Of a stretch of DNA of 64,000 bases, positions 52,962-61,532 are shown piece by piece. Both the position numbers and the translations under genes were made by a program. This DNA is from Comamonas testosteroni (lineage in GTDB: Bacteria > Pseudomonadota > Gammaproteobacteria > Burkholderiales > Burkholderiaceae_C): NCBI RefSeq assembly GCF_030505195.1, contig NZ_CP129672.1, positions 434,001 to 498,000 on the forward strand. Reading direction: 5' to 3'. A model generated the notes under the pieces. It did not search any database. It worked only from the letters and a program-made list of their open reading frames with translations, and was not told where the DNA came from. The stretch's first letter is position 1. Each line of letters starts with the position of its first letter.

Positions 52962-53569
52962 GCCTGCGGCCCTTTCAGCGCCAGCGGCAAGCCGGCGCAC
53001 ATCAGCGTGACGCTTTCGCAATGCGCTGCGGCCTGCTGATTGAGCAAACCCAGGGCATCGACAAAGGCGCGCACTTCGCGCCCCAGGGGAATTACGCCCA
53101 GACCGATTTCGTTGCCAACCAGAATTACCGGGCCGGCCGCCTCATCAAGCGCTTTCAGAAAGAACGCCAGCTGAGCTTGCCAGTCATGAGAGAGAGACTG
53201 ATTTCCCTCCAAATCCTCAGCCTGCACCGGCATCAGCCAGTTCGTCAGCCACAAGGTCAGGCAATCAATCACTAGCAGCCTCTGCGGGCTGCTGTGCCGG
53301 GCCAGCACCTGGGCCAGCTCGCGAGGCTCCTCTATGGTCAACATGCCGGGCACGCGCTCGGCGCGGTCGCGCTGGTGGCGCGCAATGCGCTCGCTCATTT
53401 CCGCATCCCAAGCCTGGCCGGTTGCCACCAGCGCAGCCTGATGCCCGGCATCCGCCTGCAGCCACTGGCGCGCCAGCAACTCAGCGCGACGGGATTTGCC
53501 GCTTTTCTGCCCGCCCAATATGAGCTGGGTACGCGGCATGACGAAGGAGACTGTGCTTGCAGGGCTCAT
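52958..53569 (-). CDS. cobU: Adenosylcobinamide kinase / adenosylcobinamide-phosphate guanylyltransferase
   Basis: A 203-residue bifunctional enzyme (cobP in P. denitrificans). The P-loop is LILGGQKSGKSRRAELLA. ALVATGQAWDAEMSERIARH, RHQRDRAERVPG (guanylylated His region), LLVIDCLTLWLTNWL and VGNEIGLGVIPLGREVRAF follow. It phosphorylates cobinamide and adds GMP to give AdoCbi-GDP. The start at 53569 is used; an internal ATG at 53539 also fits. It follows cobB by 17 bases. Confidence 0.94.
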   Translation of the reverse strand: MSPASTVSFVMPRTQLILGGQKSGKSRRAELLARQWLQADAGHQAALVATGQAWDAEMSERIARHQRDRAERVPGMLTIEEPRELAQVLARHSSPQRLLVIDCLTLWLTNWLMPVQAEDLEGNQSLSHDWQAQLAFFLKALDEAAGPVILVGNEIGLGVIPLGREVRAFVDALGLLNQQAAAHCESVTLMCAGLPLALKGPQA

Positions 53570-53586
53570 GGTGATGGACTAAAGGC

Positions 53587-54999
53587 TCAGCCTTCGATTG
53601 TTGCGCCAAAAAGCGCCGCCACAGCCGATGGACAGGACGGAAACCAGGCATGAAAGTAACTGGCCCGTACACTGCCATGCTGATAGAGCGCCTCGCCACG
53701 ATCGGCCTGAACGGCCGCGCCGGGGCGGCTGCTGCGCGTGAGCACCGGCATGGCTGTCTCCAGCCGTGTGTAGTGAAAGGTATGACCGCGCAACAGGCCC
53801 GCATCGAGTGCCAGCTGCTGCATGCCCAGACCGCCGAGCCGACTCTGCATGACGACCTGACCGGGCAACAGCCCCCACATGGACTGGGTGCTGCCGTCCA
53901 GGGCGGTCACACCATCACACAGCGCCAGCATGCCGCCGCACTCGGCCCAGACAGGCTTGCCCTGCGCCATATGCTGGGCAATGCCGTCGCGCAACTGCCG
54001 GTTCTCATGCAGGGCCCGAGCATGCAGCTCCGGATAGCCGCCGGGCAGCCAGATCGCATCGCAGGGCGGCAGCGCATCACCAGCCAGTGGAGAGAAAAAG
54101 CACAGCTCTGCCCCCATGGCAAGCAGACAGTCCAGATTGGCGGGATAAATAAAGGAAAACGCTGCATCGCGCGCAATGGCAATGCGGCGGCCGCTGAGCC
54201 ACGGCTCCAAGCGAGGCTGAGCTGCGCCAATGTCCGGTGCGGCAAAGTCCACACACCAATCCTGCCAGTTGGGCTGACCGTCGTCCGAAACCCAGGCCCT
54301 TTGCCCCAGCGGCGTCTGGGCCAGGGCATCGGCCGCGGCATCCAGACGCTGCAGGGCATCGTCGAGTTCGTGGGCGGCGATCAGGCCCAGGTGACGCTCC
54401 GGCAGCAGCGCCGCAGACCTGGCCTTGACTGCCGCATCGCCCAGTTGCACTCCGGGCATGGCACCAAGCCACAGCGCCTGGTCGCGCAGGCCTTGCCTGA
54501 GCAGATCCGCATGGTGCGCCGTGGCCACCCGGTTGGCCAGCATGCCGGCCCAGCGCAGGCCGGCCTGGTAATGCTGCAAGCCGTAGGCCAGCGCCCCGAA
54601 AGTGCCCGCCATGGCCGAGGCATCGACCACGGCCAGCACAGGCAGACCCAGCAGCTGCGCCAGATCGCCTGCGCTGAAGTTGCCGTCGAACAGGCCCATC
54701 ACGCCTTCAACAAGAATCAGATCGGCCTCCTGGGCCGCCTCATGCAGGCGCTGGCGCACATCGGCCTCGCCCGTCATCCACAAATCCACCGAATGCACGG
54801 GCGAACCACTGGCCAGCTCGTGCCAGTAGGGGTCCAGAAAATCCGGCCCGCACTTGAATACGCGCACCTTGCGCCCCTGGCGCGCGTGCAGCCGCGCCAG
54901 CGCCGCCGTCACGGTGGTCTTGCCCTGACCGGAGGCCGGGGCACTGATCAGTAGCGCGGGGCAGCGAGTAGTTTTTTCCGGCATTGCGATGGATGTCAT
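53587..54999 (-). CDS. cobB: Cobyrinate / hydrogenobyrinate a,c-diamide synthase
   Basis: A 470-residue glutamine-dependent amidotransferase. The N-terminal P-loop is ISAPASGQGKTTVTAALARL, then FKCGPDFLDPYWHELASG and LILVEGVMGLFDG. The glutaminase-like domain has IWLPGGYPELHARALHEN and AECGGMLALCDGVTAL, with Cys as nucleophile. It amidates the a and c carboxylates; in the aerobic route this precedes cobalt insertion. It starts 11 bases after btuB. Confidence 0.94.
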   Translation of the reverse strand: MTSIAMPEKTTRCPALLISAPASGQGKTTVTAALARLHARQGRKVRVFKCGPDFLDPYWHELASGSPVHSVDLWMTGEADVRQRLHEAAQEADLILVEGVMGLFDGNFSAGDLAQLLGLPVLAVVDASAMAGTFGALAYGLQHYQAGLRWAGMLANRVATAHHADLLRQGLRDQALWLGAMPGVQLGDAAVKARSAALLPERHLGLIAAHELDDALQRLDAAADALAQTPLGQRAWVSDDGQPNWQDWCVDFAAPDIGAAQPRLEPWLSGRRIAIARDAAFSFIYPANLDCLLAMGAELCFFSPLAGDALPPCDAIWLPGGYPELHARALHENRQLRDGIAQHMAQGKPVWAECGGMLALCDGVTALDGSTQSMWGLLPGQVVMQSRLGGLGMQQLALDAGLLRGHTFHYTRLETAMPVLTRSSRPGAAVQADRGEALYQHGSVRASYFHAWFPSCPSAVAALFGATIEG

Positions 55000-55010
55000 G
55001 GCGACCCTGT

Positions 55011-56921
55011 TCAGTTAGCTTCCCACTTCACACCGATATAGCCGCTGCGGCCTTCGGTGGCATAGGTACGGGCCAGCTCATAGCGCTTGTCAGCCAGATT
55101 GTTGATGCGCGCCACCAGGCTCCATTCACGTGTCAGCTGCTTTTGTGCACTCAGATTCCAGAGCGTGTAGCCGCCCAGCACGGTCTTGTTGGCAGCATCG
55201 TCAAAGCGCTTTCCGGCGGCCTGCATTTCGGCGCCCAGCCTCCAGCCGGCCAGTGTGGTGTCGGCAGACAGATTGGCGTAACGCTTGGAGCGGCGAGCCA
55301 GTTGCAGATCCTTATCGGTGTCGCGCGGATCCTGGAAGTCCACCGAACCTTGCAGATTCACCATGCCCAAGCGGGTGGTGGCGGCCAGGGTGAGGCCTTC
55401 GTAACGGGCCTTGGCCACGTTGGCATAGCAGCCGCCGTAAAGGCCGGTATTGCCCGTACAGGTGCCCGTACCACCCACATAGTTGATGAGATTGGAGACA
55501 TTGTTGCGATAAAGCGTGGCCGAGAAGCTGTCGCTGCCCTTGCCCCATTTCAGGCCCAGTTCCACATTGCGGCCTTTTTCGGGCGACAGGCTGGCATCGC
55601 CATATTGGCTGAAGCGCTGATAGAGCGTAGGTGCGCGAAAGGCAGTGCCGGCCGATGCGGTTGCGCGCCAGTTGGGCATGAACTCATAACCATACGCAGC
55701 ACTGCCCGTGGTGTGGCCGCCGAACTCGCTGTCGCGGTCATGACGGGCGTTGAGCTGCAACGTGTGCTTGCCAGCATACAGGCCATAACCCAGTGCCAGT
55801 GCGTTCTGGGAGCGATTGCGGCTGCCGATATCCAGGCCGTTGTTGACCAGCTTGTCCTCACGGCGCTCCAGCGCGGCCGTCACGGTCTGCGCTCCCAGCC
55901 GCCACTCGTTCTGAAACAGATAACTGTGCAAACGTGTGTCGGTTTCATAGACGCTGGGCTTGGTCTGGTAGAAATCGCGTGACTGCGTGTACTGAAGGCG
56001 CGTGCTGTAGACATCGCTCCATTTGGCCAGCCAGTTCAAGCCTACCGCATTCATCTTGTAGATGCTGCGGTCGTCCGCCATGGGGCTGATCTTGGAGACA
56101 GTGGCGTCATAACCCGCATTCATGTAGCTAGTCAGAGCCGTGGCTTCAACACGTTGATTGCTGTTGATCTGGTAGCCCACACGTCCGTTAAAGGCATTGT
56201 TGCGATAACCATCGGCATCGGGATTGAAGCCCGCAGAGGTCTTGGCATTGAAGCCGTTGCTGCTGGCATGCGAAACACCCAGGCTGTAATCCCAGCCGCC
56301 GGCACCGCCGCTGACGCCCGCCAGAGCCTTCACCGTGCCACGACTGCCCCAGCCCAGGCCCACATAGGGCTTGGCTTTGCCCTCACCCTTTTTGGTGAAG
56401 ATCTGCACCACGCCGCCAATGGCGTCAGAGCCGTAAACAGCCGCCGCTGGACCACGCAACACTTCAATGCGGTCGACCGCTTCTAGCGGGATGTCCTGCC
56501 AGGAGGCACCACCCGTGGACTGCGAGTCCACTCGCACGCCATCGATATAAACGGCAGTGAAACGCGTGTCGGCACCGCGCAAATAAACGCTGGTGTTGGA
56601 GCCGGCGCCGCCGTTGCGCACTATTTGCACACCCGGCAGACGCGAGAGCACATCGGCCACGCCCACGGCACCCGCAGCTTCAATCGTTTCACGGCCCACC
56701 ACCGACATATCGACCACCAGATCGGACAAAGGCTGCTCGATGCGATTGGCGGTGACCACAGTTTCTTTCATTGGCACCGCATCGGCCTGTGCAGCTGACT
56801 GAGCCTGTGCGGCAAACGCCACGGCCAGTGCAGATGCCAGCAAAGTGGGACGGAGAGCAAAAGAGGCGCGTGCGCGCGAAGCCACCTGCACCAAGTGCAG
56901 GGACGAAGATTGCGAACTCAT
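55011..56921 (-). CDS. btuB: Cobalamin outer-membrane receptor BtuB
   Basis: A 636-residue TonB-dependent receptor. A long leader ends in a signal region (LLASALAVAFAAQAQ). A TonB-box-like ETVVTANR follows, then the plug with VLSRLPGVQIVRNGGAGS and VYLRGADTRFTAVYIDGVRV, RIEVLRGPAAAVYGSDAIGG, and a barrel ending GYIGVKWEAN. It is the first gene after a cobalamin riboswitch and heads the salvage and synthesis operon, so B12 uptake is well supported. ATG 56921 is chosen; 56987 would run into the riboswitch end. Confidence 0.93.
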   Translation of the reverse strand: MSSQSSSLHLVQVASRARASFALRPTLLASALAVAFAAQAQSAAQADAVPMKETVVTANRIEQPLSDLVVDMSVVGRETIEAAGAVGVADVLSRLPGVQIVRNGGAGSNTSVYLRGADTRFTAVYIDGVRVDSQSTGGASWQDIPLEAVDRIEVLRGPAAAVYGSDAIGGVVQIFTKKGEGKAKPYVGLGWGSRGTVKALAGVSGGAGGWDYSLGVSHASSNGFNAKTSAGFNPDADGYRNNAFNGRVGYQINSNQRVEATALTSYMNAGYDATVSKISPMADDRSIYKMNAVGLNWLAKWSDVYSTRLQYTQSRDFYQTKPSVYETDTRLHSYLFQNEWRLGAQTVTAALERREDKLVNNGLDIGSRNRSQNALALGYGLYAGKHTLQLNARHDRDSEFGGHTTGSAAYGYEFMPNWRATASAGTAFRAPTLYQRFSQYGDASLSPEKGRNVELGLKWGKGSDSFSATLYRNNVSNLINYVGGTGTCTGNTGLYGGCYANVAKARYEGLTLAATTRLGMVNLQGSVDFQDPRDTDKDLQLARRSKRYANLSADTTLAGWRLGAEMQAAGKRFDDAANKTVLGGYTLWNLSAQKQLTREWSLVARINNLADKRYELARTYATEGRSGYIGVKWEAN

Positions 56922-57002
56922 GGAAAGCACACTTGAATACGCCCACGCCAGCCTACCCGCCGACATTGAGCAAACATACCTGCACAAAATGCAGGCAACC
57001 CA

Positions 57003-57212
57003 TGTTGGCCGGTATCCGGGCTAGGCGAATCATCCTCTTGCCGGCCTTCCCAGCGCGCAGCGCCAGTGACCATGGGGAAAAAGGCGGAATGCCGCAGCAT
57101 TCTATTCGCCGACCGTTGCGGGGGCAGCGCAGGTTCGGAGTGCCAGTGCATCTGGCCAGCACCTCCCTGCTTCCCGTTGAACTGAGGCCACAGAAAAGCA
57201 GCCTCGAGCACC
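57003..57212 (-). promoter_or_regulatory. Cobalamin (B12) riboswitch
   Basis: On the minus strand the class signatures appear in order: GGGAAGCAGGGAGGTGC, the B12 box core TGCCCCCGCAACGGT, GTCACTGGCGC, GGGAAGGCCGGC and AGCCCGGATACCGGCC. The aptamer ends about 80 bases before the btuB start. When cobalamin binds, such aptamers usually lower expression of the genes behind them. It should control btuB and the downstream cob genes down to at least cobQ. The ends are approximate. Confidence 0.95.
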
Positions 57213-57470
57213 AACAGGCACCCATTGTAATGAGCACTACGCGGCGCAAATCCCTCATTAGAAGTAGCCTTGCGTGGATCAGGTGACGATTTTTTACCTT
57301 AAACATGCGTTTGAGGCACACAGAACTTGCGCAGCACGCTACGATTTTGAGAGAAATATTCCAGTCTCCCGACTGCGGCAGTCAAGCAGACTGTGCTCTG
57401 GCGCAAACTGCGAATTTGCCTGCACATTTATACTCACCCACGGACTGCAAGACCTACAATGGCAGAGTCT

Positions 57471-57680
57471 ATGACCACCCAGCCCTCTCTTGATCTCATT
57501 GCCGAGCGCGTAGAGCGTCTGCTGGTGCGCCACGAGGAACTGCAGCGCACCAACACCCTGCTCACCGATCAGGTCATCGCTCTGACGCAAGAGCGCGATT
57601 TGCTGCGTCTGCGCCTGCAGGCTGCACGTGCGCGCGTCGATGCATTGATCGAACGCCTGCCCGCCAACCAGGGAGAGTGA
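57471..57680 (+). CDS. ZapB-like small coiled-coil protein
   Basis: A 69-residue protein that is almost entirely helical: LDLIAERVERLLVRHEELQR, then LLTDQVIALTQERDLLRLRL. It resembles the small coiled-coil protein (DUF904/ZapB-like) that precedes zapA in betaproteobacteria. It may help bridge Z-ring components. An in-frame ATG at 57459 is an alternative start. It lies 40 bases before zapA. Confidence 0.78.
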   Translation: MTTQPSLDLIAERVERLLVRHEELQRTNTLLTDQVIALTQERDLLRLRLQAARARVDALIERLPANQGE

Positions 57681-57720
57681 CAGCCGTCACCCTCCATCAC
57701 CAGACCCGCCACTGACGCCC

Positions 57721-58101
57721 ATGAAGCAGATTGATGTGCAAATCATGCAGCAAAGCTATGTGCTGACCTGCCCCGATGGTCAAGAAGAACGTGTGCAGGA
57801 AGCCGTTCGCCGCGTGGACGACGCCATGACCCGCATCCGCGACAGCGGCAAGGTCCGCTCGCGCGAGCGTGTGGCGGTGCTGGCAGCCCTCAATATGGCT
57901 TTCGACGTGCTTGACCGCGATGCCCAGCAAACCCTTATGGCCAACGCCCAGGCAGAAATGCAGGCACTTGCTCAGGAGCAGCTCGCTCCCCCCGAGGTCA
58001 ATGAGGCCGCCCAGGCTGAGCTGCAGCGCCAGCAGGAGCTTGCCGAGAAACTGGTGCTCAAGCTCGATCAGGCACTGGATGCTGACTCCAGGCTGCTCTG
58101 A
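57721..58101 (+). CDS. zapA: Cell division protein ZapA
   Basis: A 126-residue protein with the ZapA head KQIDVQIMQQSYVLTCPDGQ, then VQEAVRRVDDAMTRIRDSGK and ERVAVLAALNMAFDVLD, and a C-terminal coiled coil. It binds FtsZ and cross-links protofilaments. The gene is followed by 6S RNA, a widely conserved order that supports both calls. Confidence 0.94.
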   Translation: MKQIDVQIMQQSYVLTCPDGQEERVQEAVRRVDDAMTRIRDSGKVRSRERVAVLAALNMAFDVLDRDAQQTLMANAQAEMQALAQEQLAPPEVNEAAQAELQRQQELAEKLVLKLDQALDADSRLL

Positions 58102-58157
58102 TCAGGTAACCTCAGCAGCAAAGCAGTCATGACCTCCGCGCAACTGCCAATACCCGT

Positions 58158-58163
58158 TAGAAT
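58158..58163 (+). promoter_or_regulatory. -10 element of the 6S RNA promoter
   Basis: TAGAAT lies 6-7 bases before the predicted 5' end of 6S RNA, as expected for a sigma-70 promoter. A -35 match at a good spacing is not obvious; the nearest TGACCT at 58130 is too far. Confidence 0.6.
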
Positions 58164-58168
58164 AAAAC

Positions 58169-58346
58169 CGTCTGCAAATCTGCCGGTTTTTATATTTCCT
58201 TGAACCAATGCTCAACGAGCATGGGCTTGATAAATTACCTATTGAGCGTGATCGTCTCGCGTCAGATGAACCCAACGATAGGTTGCTCTTGCCCACCTGA
58301 ACCCCCGGTTCAGGATGACGAACCGGTGGCATTTGCAGACACCTTT
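58169..58346 (+). ncRNA. ssrS: 6S RNA
   Basis: The ends pair to form the closing stem: GTCTGCAAAT (from 58170) with ATTTGCAGAC (58331-58340), and CCGGTT with AACCGG inside it. The 3' part CACCTGAACCCCCGGTTCAG, followed by GATGACGAACCGGTGGCA, parallels the 3' end of E. coli 6S. The length of about 178 nt and the place after zapA are typical. 6S RNA mimics an open promoter and holds the sigma-70 RNA polymerase in stationary phase. The ends are within a few bases. Confidence 0.88.
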
Positions 58347-58468
58347 ACACGCCACAAGCCGTTGATTTAATTGGTTTTTCATAAGACTGACCTAGAAAGT
58401 CAAACAAAACCAACCAGTTGCACGCAATTGAAATCAGCAACTTGCGCATCTATTTTGAATTGATGATT

Positions 58469-58490
58469 AGCCCGCATTGCGGGCTTTTTT
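58469..58490 (+). terminator. Rho-independent terminator
   Basis: AGCCCGC (58469-58475), loop ATT and GCGGGCT (58479-58485) are followed by six T in all. It ends the plus-strand transcription from zapA/6S RNA. On the minus strand it is not followed by a T run. Confidence 0.85.
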
Positions 58491-58896
58491 CTTACCTAAT
58501 AGACTGAAGTCATGCTCGGCAGCTGCCCTCCTTTGCCTCATTGCCAGCATCTCGGACGATGCACTCTGACAGTTCCCTGCGGCTAACCTGGCGCTTATGA
58601 GCAAGTCAAAGTCAGGCCCCCCCAGAACGCAAGCAGCCATTTGGACAAGGTGTTCGGTAAGCACTAGCCGAGCTGACATTTCAAAAAGAGGCTGAGTTGC
58701 GGTGCACCAAGACAGATCGGTACGAGCGACAGGTGTGCTCTGTCTGGATTGCTCCAACTGGACTTGCCCAGTCAATACCAGGTGATCGGAACCTCCTTGA
58801 GTGGCAGGGCGACAAAACCGTGCAGTGTCTAAAGGAAGATCCTTGGGGTGCCAGGTAAGAAATAGAGGCATTCGCGCAAGATATGGTTCTTCCTGC
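58491..58896. other. Region without a recognised gene downstream of the small lipoprotein gene
   Basis: A 196-codon open frame on the minus strand crosses this region and also overlaps the lipoprotein gene in another frame. It lacks family character and is not called. On the plus strand, near 58811-58858, the frame DKTVQCLKEDPWGAR before a stop resembles ERTVQCLKAKP before a stop near 59400-59433. This suggests a duplicated and decayed small gene. Confidence 0.45.
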
Positions 58897-59124
58897 TTAA
58901 TCACGGCGCCAGCCAAGGCCTCCAGAAGTGTCATCGCCGCCTGCCCACAGTGGCACGCTGCCTGGACCTTGATACGCTCCACGCCCCCATTCATAGCGCA
59001 TATCACTGCTTCCCATCGTCCGTTGGGCACCTTGCTCTTGCATACGTCCGGCATCACGGCCCGGCATCATTGAGCAACCCGCCAGCGTACTGGCTACTGC
59101 TGCAATTAAAAGTAGCGCTTTCAT
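58897..59124 (-). CDS. Small lipoprotein, hypothetical
   Basis: A 75-residue protein with signal MKALLLIAAVASTLAGC, lipidated at Cys17. A short, Gly/Met/Trp-containing mature part follows (SMMPGRDAGRMQEQGAQ, later SVPLWAGGDDTSGG). ATG 59124 has GGAGTTG upstream. A close paralogue with a frameshift lies at 59483-59663. I know no function for it. Confidence 0.75.
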   Translation of the reverse strand: MKALLLIAAVASTLAGCSMMPGRDAGRMQEQGAQRTMGSSDMRYEWGRGAYQGPGSVPLWAGGDDTSGGLGWRRD

Positions 59125-59482
59125 GACAACTCCTAGAGAAGAAGGAGTCTTCAAGACTATTCCTGAGGAGGATGCCCGCTGTAAATTCTTGTTGAACGGC
59201 TACTTTGCTTACCTAATTCGTACAACAGTCAGTATCCATGCGCTCTGTTTTTTGGAGCTTTGAAGCCATAAAACTTGGCGGCCTACCAGATGTCGAGGCT
59301 GATCGGCTCTTTTGCGCAGACTGATGAGTCCTTTGTTCCAGTGAAGGCACTGCGCGACAAATTCGTGTGCCCAGACATGTAAGCCGAGCGGCTGGACGAA
59401 AGGACCGTGCAGTGCCTCAAAGCAAAACCTTGAACCAGCTATTCACCTACCTGTTCTGAGCGCCATAGAAGGCACCATCACT
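59125..59482. other. Intergenic region, promoter of the lipoprotein gene
   Basis: No gene is recognised. The first 100 bases (TTCTTGTTGAAC, then TTACCTAATTCGTACA) recur in diverged form upstream of the paralogue at 59720-59760, so the promoter region was duplicated together with the gene. Confidence 0.55.
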
Positions 59483-59663
59483 TCAGGTCCAAGTACGTCC
59501 ATTGTCGTCATACATCCAGCGATCCCGGTCTCCGCTCATATTCATGCCACCCATTGTCTGACTGAAACCCTCGGCAGGCATAGGCCCGCAACTACGTCCC
59601 GGCATCATTGATGCATCCTGCCAGGGTACCGGCAAGTGCCGCGATCAAAAGTAGCGCCTTCAT
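59483..59663 (-). pseudogene. Paralogue of the small lipoprotein, frameshifted
   Basis: The minus strand starts MKALLLIAALAGTLAGC like the gene at 58897. One extra A after the lipobox codon (GGATGCATCAATGATG here, GGTTGCTCAATGATG there) shifts the frame and gives a stop 7 codons later. In the other frame the reading continues SMMPGRSCGPMPAEGFSQTM, then NMSGDRDRWMYDD, to TGA at 59483-59485. The total length of 181 bases is one more than a multiple of three. A ribosome site GGAGTTAC precedes the ATG. Confidence 0.8.
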
Positions 59664-60052
59664 AGTAACTCCTTAAGAATGTGGAGCCTTGCAGGCTAGT
59701 TTTTCCGCGCGTGCCTCATATAAGTTCTTGTTGAACTTCCGTTTTGCCTACCCAATTAGTACACCAGCCCGGATCAACCAGGCTTTTTTTGTTTCTGGAG
59801 CGCAATGTTCAAGAGAATTAACATTTACCGCAGTGTCGTAGGTCGTCATATCGGGTTAAAAGCGCCAGGAAACACTTCTACCGATATAGCCTTCCAATGG
59901 CTCTGAGTCGCATTGCCTGATACCCCGATAGCTGTCAGTTCAATCCGAGCTTTGTCAGCTCACTCGCCGTAATCTTCCAGAGCCAGAATTCGGGCAAACT
60001 GTTATTTGCAACAACCGATCGCACTTTGCACTTTAGCGACCATTAACCCGCA
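59664..60052. other. Intergenic region, nothing recognised beyond the duplicated promoter segment
   Basis: The part near 59700-59800 matches the upstream region of the neighbouring lipoprotein gene. From 59800 to 60052 I see no gene, RNA or clear terminator. Confidence 0.5.
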
Positions 60053-61207
60053 ATGGCTTACTCCCCTGAAAAAACACGCGGACCACCTTTGTGGGGCCCA
60101 AAGTCTTCATCGCCTCTTGCCGATGAAACTCGGCATTTCGAACGCTGGCGTAAGCGCACATGGCAGTTGCACGCTTCGGTCCTATTGAGCCATCTATATG
60201 CCTTCCTGCTATTCCTCGGCCACCACTGGGCAGGCTACGTGCCGTTGCATGCAGTGCTGCTATATGGACTCTGGATAGGCGCAGGTATGGCCTTCATCAC
60301 CTGGGCCTACGCCAGCGGCTGGAGTCAGACTCAGAGTGACCCCGGCTTGTTCTTCTGGCACCAACTGGTCGCGGTTACAGGGGTACTGGGCCTGCTTGTC
60401 GCTGCTCCTCAGGTTGCGTTCCAGGCACTGGTTATGCTTCTGGTCTTCAGTACCGACGGCTTTCTTGCGCCGCGGCGTACAAGTTTTTGGATGACCTGGA
60501 GTTGCACGCTCATTGCAATTGCGCTGGCCATTTATTGGGTAGGGCCACAGATGCGCATGACCACCGATACCCTCATCGGGCAGTTCCTCACTGTCGGTGT
60601 CATGCTCGGAGCGGTCGTCCGATGCAGCGTCCTGGTCACCTACTTTCGCAGCATGCAATATCGACTCAGTGCGAGTAATGAAAAGCTGGCCGTCGCGCTG
60701 AAGCAGATTGAAAACTTGGTGCGCAACGATGACTTGACGGGACTGGCAAACCGCCGAGGGGTCATGGATCGACTGCAGCAATGTATTCATGCAGCTCAAC
60801 GCAGAGACACCCCGTTTTGCATCGCAATGCTTGACATTGACTTCTTCAAACAGGTCAATGACCGTTACGGTCACGAAGGAGGAGATCAAGTGCTTCGGGC
60901 CTTTGGACAACTTCTGTCTTCGGAGATTCGTGCAACCGATTGCGCTAGTCGTTACGGTGGAGAAGAATTTCTTCTGGTGCTCTGTGACACGCAACTGTCC
61001 CAGGCAGGAGTGCTGCTCGAAAGAATTCGCGAAAGCACAGAAGCACTCCCGTGGGCACAGTTAGTGCACAAAGATCTGCGAGTGACATGTACGCTGGGTG
61101 CGACTCAGTATCGACAGGGAGAAACCGCAGAAGCCCTCATCTCGCGCGCTGATGCTGCCATGTATCAAGGCAAGGCCGCTGGACGCAATCGCGTAGTTCT
61201 CGCCTAG
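60053..61207 (+). CDS. Membrane diguanylate cyclase (GGDEF)
   Basis: A 384-residue protein. About six membrane helices fill residues 40-200 (for example VPLHAVLLYGLWIGAGMAFI and TLIGQFLTVGVMLGAVVRC). The GGDEF domain has DDLTGLANRRGVMDRL, AMLDIDFFKQVNDRYGHEGG and the intact site SRYGGEEF. RATD five residues before GGEEF is a standard RxxD inhibitory site, so feedback by c-di-GMP is likely. The membrane part resembles MASE-type sensors but I cannot name it. It is a stand-alone gene. Confidence 0.9.
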   Translation: MAYSPEKTRGPPLWGPKSSSPLADETRHFERWRKRTWQLHASVLLSHLYAFLLFLGHHWAGYVPLHAVLLYGLWIGAGMAFITWAYASGWSQTQSDPGLFFWHQLVAVTGVLGLLVAAPQVAFQALVMLLVFSTDGFLAPRRTSFWMTWSCTLIAIALAIYWVGPQMRMTTDTLIGQFLTVGVMLGAVVRCSVLVTYFRSMQYRLSASNEKLAVALKQIENLVRNDDLTGLANRRGVMDRLQQCIHAAQRRDTPFCIAMLDIDFFKQVNDRYGHEGGDQVLRAFGQLLSSEIRATDCASRYGGEEFLLVLCDTQLSQAGVLLERIRESTEALPWAQLVHKDLRVTCTLGATQYRQGETAEALISRADAAMYQGKAAGRNRVVLA

Positions 61208-61532
61208 TTCAAATTTTTAGCTAGCCAAGGGGCTGAACCGTCAGATCACGTCCTTGGGGATGGTCATTCCCGCCATCTACCGACTGCGATCAAGAACATT
61301 GGGCTTGTCGACACGGCCATGGACGCGGAGAGCCTGGACGATCGCAGCTTCATACCGGTGGTGCCATTGCCAAAGGCAAGCTTCCGCGTCTGATTTCTTG
61401 CAAGAGCGGGTACTGAGGCAGTTTGAATGTTTATAGCCTAGCATCCATGCCGCTGGAGCTTGATCAATATCTCACTACCGATGCATGTGGCATGCTTGGC
61501 GCCATTCACATTTTTTAACCGTGGAGGCACTA
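61208..61532. other. Intergenic region, possible gene remnant
   Basis: A short plus-strand frame at 61289-61393 reads IKNIGLVDTAMDAESLDD, then RSFIPVVPLPKASFRV and a stop. It has protein-like composition but no start or ribosome site. It may be the tail of a lost gene. Nothing else is recognised. Confidence 0.4.

Noticed and set aside
58467..59057. 196-codon minus-strand open frame overlapping the small lipoprotein gene
   Set aside because: It starts inside the lipoprotein gene in another frame, has no ribosome site and no family character. The lipoprotein has a clear lipobox, a ribosome site and a paralogue.
61289..61393. Short plus-strand frame before the amidase gene
   Set aside because: It reads like protein but has no start codon or ribosome site, and no family could be named; mentioned only as a possible remnant.
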